A stretch of DNA of 6,975 nt, taken from NCBI GenBank assembly GCA_900550095.1, contig URRG01000117.1, positions 1 to 6,975 on the forward strand. Direction: 5' to 3'. Origin of the DNA: an uncultured Oscillospiraceae bacterium (GTDB lineage: Bacteria; Bacillota; Clostridia; Oscillospirales; Acutalibacteraceae). Shown in pieces: positions 4,701 to 6,975 of this stretch. Below the pieces are notes generated by a model. It did not search any database and was not told the origin of the DNA. It saw nothing but the letters and a program-made list of their open reading frames with translations. Each line of letters starts with the position of its first letter. The stretch's first letter is position 1. Position numbers and translations under genes: made by a program.

Positions 4701-4745
4701 GCCTTACGACAGGGCGGCGGGGATCTTTCCTGCCGCCCATAAGGC
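4701..4745 (+). promoter_or_regulatory. Two-tier hairpin between the SSB and polymerase genes
   Basis: An outer stem GCCTTA (4701-4706) with TAAGGC (4740-4745) encloses an inner 10-bp stem formed by 4712-4721 and 4729-4738 (one G-U pair) with a 7-nt loop. Five bases on one side and one on the other separate the tiers. No T-tract follows, so it is not a standard terminator. It ends 5 nt before the polymerase ribosome binding site (4751-4757). It may cap the 3' end of the upstream mRNA after processing, or lower polymerase expression relative to the abundant DNA-binding protein. Confidence 0.55.
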
Positions 4746-4766
4746 AGTTGAAGGGAGATGATAAAA

Positions 4767-6695
4767 ATGAGGACATTGTCTATCGATATTGAAACGTACT
4801 CGGATGTGGATTTGTCTAAGTGCGGTGTATATAAATATGCTTCATCCCCTGCTTTTGAAGTCCTGCTGTTTGGTTATGCCGCAGACGGCGGGGATGTGCG
4901 CGTGGTCGATCTTGCCTGCGGGGAACAGATCCCGGAAGAGGTAATTTCTGCATTGTCTGATACCTCTGTGCCCAAGTGGGCTTTTAACGCCATGTTTGAG
5001 CGGGTGTGCTTGTCAAACTTTCTGGGGGAATGGCTGGAGCCGGAAGGCTGGCACTGTACGATGGTGTGGTCTGCAACACTGGGACTTCCCCTCTCTCTGG
5101 AAAGTGCTGGAGCGGCTCTGGGGTTGGAGAAACAGAAACTGACGGAGGGCAAGGATCTGATCCGCTACTTTTGCCTCCCCTGCAAGCCGACAAAAGCAAA
5201 CGGCGGCAGGATGCGGAACCTGCCGGAGCATGACCGGGAAAAGTGGAGGCGGTTCAAAGCCTATAACCTGCGGGATGTGGAGACGGAACTGCAGATACAA
5301 AAACGGCTCTCCAACTTCCCGGTGTCGGATTCCATCTGGAAGGAATACCATCTCGACCAGGAGATCAATGACCGGGGAATCGGCGTGGATATGGAACTGG
5401 TCCGGCAGGCCATCGCCATGGATGTCCGTTCCCGTGAACGGCTAACGGATGCTTTGCAGGAGTTGACGGGATTAGAGAATCCAAACTCCGTACAGCAGAT
5501 GAAACAGTGGCTGGCAGACCGCGGGTTGGAAACGGACACCTTGGGAAAGAAAGCGGTGGCGGAGCTGGTTAAGACAGTGCCGGAGCCGCTGCGGGAGGTT
5601 CTCTCACTCCGGCAGCAGCTCGCCAAGAGCAGCGTGAAGAAATACACGGCGATGGAGAACGCAGTTTGCGCAGACAGCCGGGCGCATGGAATGTTCCAGT
5701 TCTATGGAGCGAACCGTACCGGCCGGTTTTCCGGGCGGCTGATCCAGCTTCAGAACCTACCACAGAACCATATGGGCGATTTAGCTGAAGCGAGGGCTTT
5801 GGTGCGGAACGGTAATTACGAAGCCCTTTCCATGCTCTATGAGGATATTCCGGATACCCTTTCCCAGCTTATCCGTACGGCATTTGTGCCGCAGGATGGC
5901 AGGAAGTTCATTGTAGCGGATTTCTCTGCCATTGAAGCCAGGGTAATTGCCTGGTTTGCCGGGGAGCGGTGGCGGCTCAAGGTTTTTGCGGACGGGGGCG
6001 ATATTTACTGCGCATCGGCAAGCCAGATGTTCCATGTTCCGGTGGAGAAGCATGGCGTCAACGGCCATCTCCGGCAGAAAGGAAAGATTGCGGAACTGGC
6101 CCTGGGCTATGGCGGCTCGGTGGGCGCGTTGAAATCCATGGGTGCGCTGGAGATGGGACTTGCCGAGGAGGAACTGCAGCCCCTGGTGGATGCGTGGAGA
6201 ACTTCCAACCCCATGATCACGCAGTTCTGGTGGGATGTGGATCGGGCAGTAAAGGACTGTATCAGGCAGAGAGTACCTACGGAGACACACGGGCTCCGCT
6301 TTGATTACCGGAGCGCCATGCTCTTCATTACGCTCCCTTCCGGCCGGCGGCTCGCTTATGTGAAACCGAGGATCGGAGAGAACCAGTTTGGCGGGGAATC
6401 GGTGACCTATATGGGTGTGAGCGGCACAAAGAAATGGGAACGGCTGGAAAGCTACGGTCCCAAGTTTGTGGAGAATATCGTCCAGGGTACCGCCCGCGAT
6501 ATCCTCTGCTATGCCTTGCGGACTCTGCGCAATTGCGCCATTGTTGCCCATGTGCATGATGAGGTCATCATTGAGGCTGACCGAAGGATGTCGGTTGCGG
6601 CGGTGTGCGAACAGATGGGAAGGACGCCGCCCTGGGCGAAGGGGCTGAAGCTCCGAGCAGACGGATACGAATGCGATTTTTATCAGAAAGATTAG
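4767..6695 (+). CDS. Phage-type family A DNA polymerase (3'-5' exonuclease plus polymerase)
   Basis: This 642-residue enzyme copies DNA for the element. The proofreading domain shows Exo I DIET (Asp7, Glu9), Exo II FNAMFE (73-78) and Exo III Y166-NLR-D170. The polymerase domain shows the template-contact motif TGRFSGR (318-324), motif A VADFSAIEAR (383-392) with catalytic Asp385, motif B R436-x3-K440-x7-Y448-G449, and motif C HVHDE (595-599) with Asp598. The 5'-3' exonuclease domain of bacterial Pol I is absent, as is usual in phage enzymes, and all catalytic residues are intact. The position equivalent to E. coli Phe762 is Leu444. I prefer ATG 4767, 9 nt after AAGGGAG (4751-4757); the in-frame ATG at 4758 touches that site and would add three residues. 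The gene follows the DNA-binding protein after a 76-nt gap containing a hairpin. Confidence 0.97.
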   Translation: MRTLSIDIETYSDVDLSKCGVYKYASSPAFEVLLFGYAADGGDVRVVDLACGEQIPEEVISALSDTSVPKWAFNAMFERVCLSNFLGEWLEPEGWHCTMVWSATLGLPLSLESAGAALGLEKQKLTEGKDLIRYFCLPCKPTKANGGRMRNLPEHDREKWRRFKAYNLRDVETELQIQKRLSNFPVSDSIWKEYHLDQEINDRGIGVDMELVRQAIAMDVRSRERLTDALQELTGLENPNSVQQMKQWLADRGLETDTLGKKAVAELVKTVPEPLREVLSLRQQLAKSSVKKYTAMENAVCADSRAHGMFQFYGANRTGRFSGRLIQLQNLPQNHMGDLAEARALVRNGNYEALSMLYEDIPDTLSQLIRTAFVPQDGRKFIVADFSAIEARVIAWFAGERWRLKVFADGGDIYCASASQMFHVPVEKHGVNGHLRQKGKIAELALGYGGSVGALKSMGALEMGLAEEELQPLVDAWRTSNPMITQFWWDVDRAVKDCIRQRVPTETHGLRFDYRSAMLFITLPSGRRLAYVKPRIGENQFGGESVTYMGVSGTKKWERLESYGPKFVENIVQGTARDILCYALRTLRNCAIVAHVHDEVIIEADRRMSVAAVCEQMGRTPPWAKGLKLRADGYECDFYQKD

Positions 6696-6710
6696 AAGGA
6701 GGTACAGTCT

Positions 6711-6975
6711 ATGGGCATCAACAAATATAACAGCGAGGGCTACTATGACCCAACGGTCTATGAAGCCCTTTCCAATATTGAGAAAGAGGAGAAAGCAGCG
6801 AGGCGTGTATACCGGCCGCTGGTCTATATATGTTCTCCCTATGCGGGCGATATAGAACGGAATGTGAACATGGCAAGGATATACAGCCGCTTTGCAGTAC
6901 GGAATACCTGCATCCCGCTTGCTCCTCATTTGCTTTTTCCGCAGTTTATGGATGACGGCATCCCGGCGGAGCGGG
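6711..6975 (+). CDS. DUF7768/DUF4406-like protein, nucleoside deoxyribosyltransferase-related fold, cut by the window edge
   Basis: ATG 6711 follows AAGGAGG (6696-6702) by 8 nt, and the frame stays open to the window end, giving 88 complete codons. After a charged N-terminal segment (MGINKYNSEGYYDP...), the core starts at about residue 37 with LVYICSPYAGDIERNV, continues through MARIYSRFAV, and reaches IPLAPHLLFPQFMDD. The CSPYAGD loop and the APHLLFP block are typical of the DUF7768 (earlier grouped with DUF4406) proteins found beside phage polymerases and related to nucleoside 2-deoxyribosyltransferases. A role in nucleotide metabolism or base modification is plausible but unproven. The C-terminal catalytic region lies outside the window, so activity cannot be judged. 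Confidence 0.85.
   Translation, partial: MGINKYNSEGYYDPTVYEALSNIEKEEKAARRVYRPLVYICSPYAGDIERNVNMARIYSRFAVRNTCIPLAPHLLFPQFMDDGIPAER

Noticed and set aside
5781..6929. Long open frame on the minus strand (382 codons) antisense to the polymerase and the next gene
   Set aside because: The plus strand encodes an intact polymerase with all motifs here. The antisense frame shows no domain, and such frames arise readily in GC-rich coding DNA.
1..6975. CRISPR arrays, tRNA or rRNA genes, transposases, integrase and attachment sites
   Set aside because: No regular repeat-spacer pattern, cloverleaf, rRNA core sequence, transposase motif or flanking duplication was seen.

Overview
The window looks like part of a temperate-phage or integrative-element genome from a gut-type Firmicute, probably Clostridia and perhaps Lachnospiraceae. 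The support is strong AGGAGG-type ribosome binding sites, tightly packed co-directional genes, and a recognisable DNA-replication module: a Cas4-like nuclease of the DUF2800 family, an Enc34-type single-stranded DNA-binding protein (formerly DUF2815), a phage family A DNA polymerase, and a DUF7768/DUF4406-like protein. No integrase, capsid, terminase or conjugation gene is visible, so prophage versus conjugative element cannot be decided here.

Left part (1-1600). The left edge holds the first 28 codons of a leftward XRE-type helix-turn-helix gene. Upstream of it, 85-510 has no convincing gene but carries three copies of a 19-bp imperfect palindrome (AGTATGG-N5-CCATACT), probably the operators of that regulator, and a perfect 15-bp terminator-like hairpin. 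Rightward genes then begin: a DUF3825-like protein (511-1320), a possible 32-residue micro-ORF (1332-1430), and a CxxC...CxxC zinc-ribbon protein (1394-1597) that overlaps the micro-ORF in another frame. By eye this part is richer in A+T than the right part.

Junction (1598-1919). A non-coding stretch of about 220 nt with long-range complementary segments leads into a very strong rho-independent terminator (1821-1867). Only 52 nt separate the T-tract from the start of the next gene, so this may be either the end of the left operon or a structured, attenuator-like leader of the right operon.

Right part (1920-6975). Seven rightward genes follow with short gaps or overlaps: a small sigma-70 region-4-like protein (TTG start), two small unknown proteins, the DUF2800 nuclease, the DNA-binding protein, DNA polymerase (3'-5' exonuclease plus polymerase, no 5'-3' exonuclease), and the start of the DUF7768-like gene, which runs off the right edge. 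The sigma-like protein may regulate the element's transcription. The nuclease, DNA-binding protein and polymerase would process ends, cover single strands and synthesise DNA for replication or recombination.

The points most worth a second look are the structured leader with its terminator, the operator array beside a terminator that has no obvious gene, the out-of-frame strong start inside the zinc-ribbon gene, leucine at the position equivalent to E. coli Pol I Phe762, and the two-tier hairpin between the DNA-binding protein and polymerase genes.
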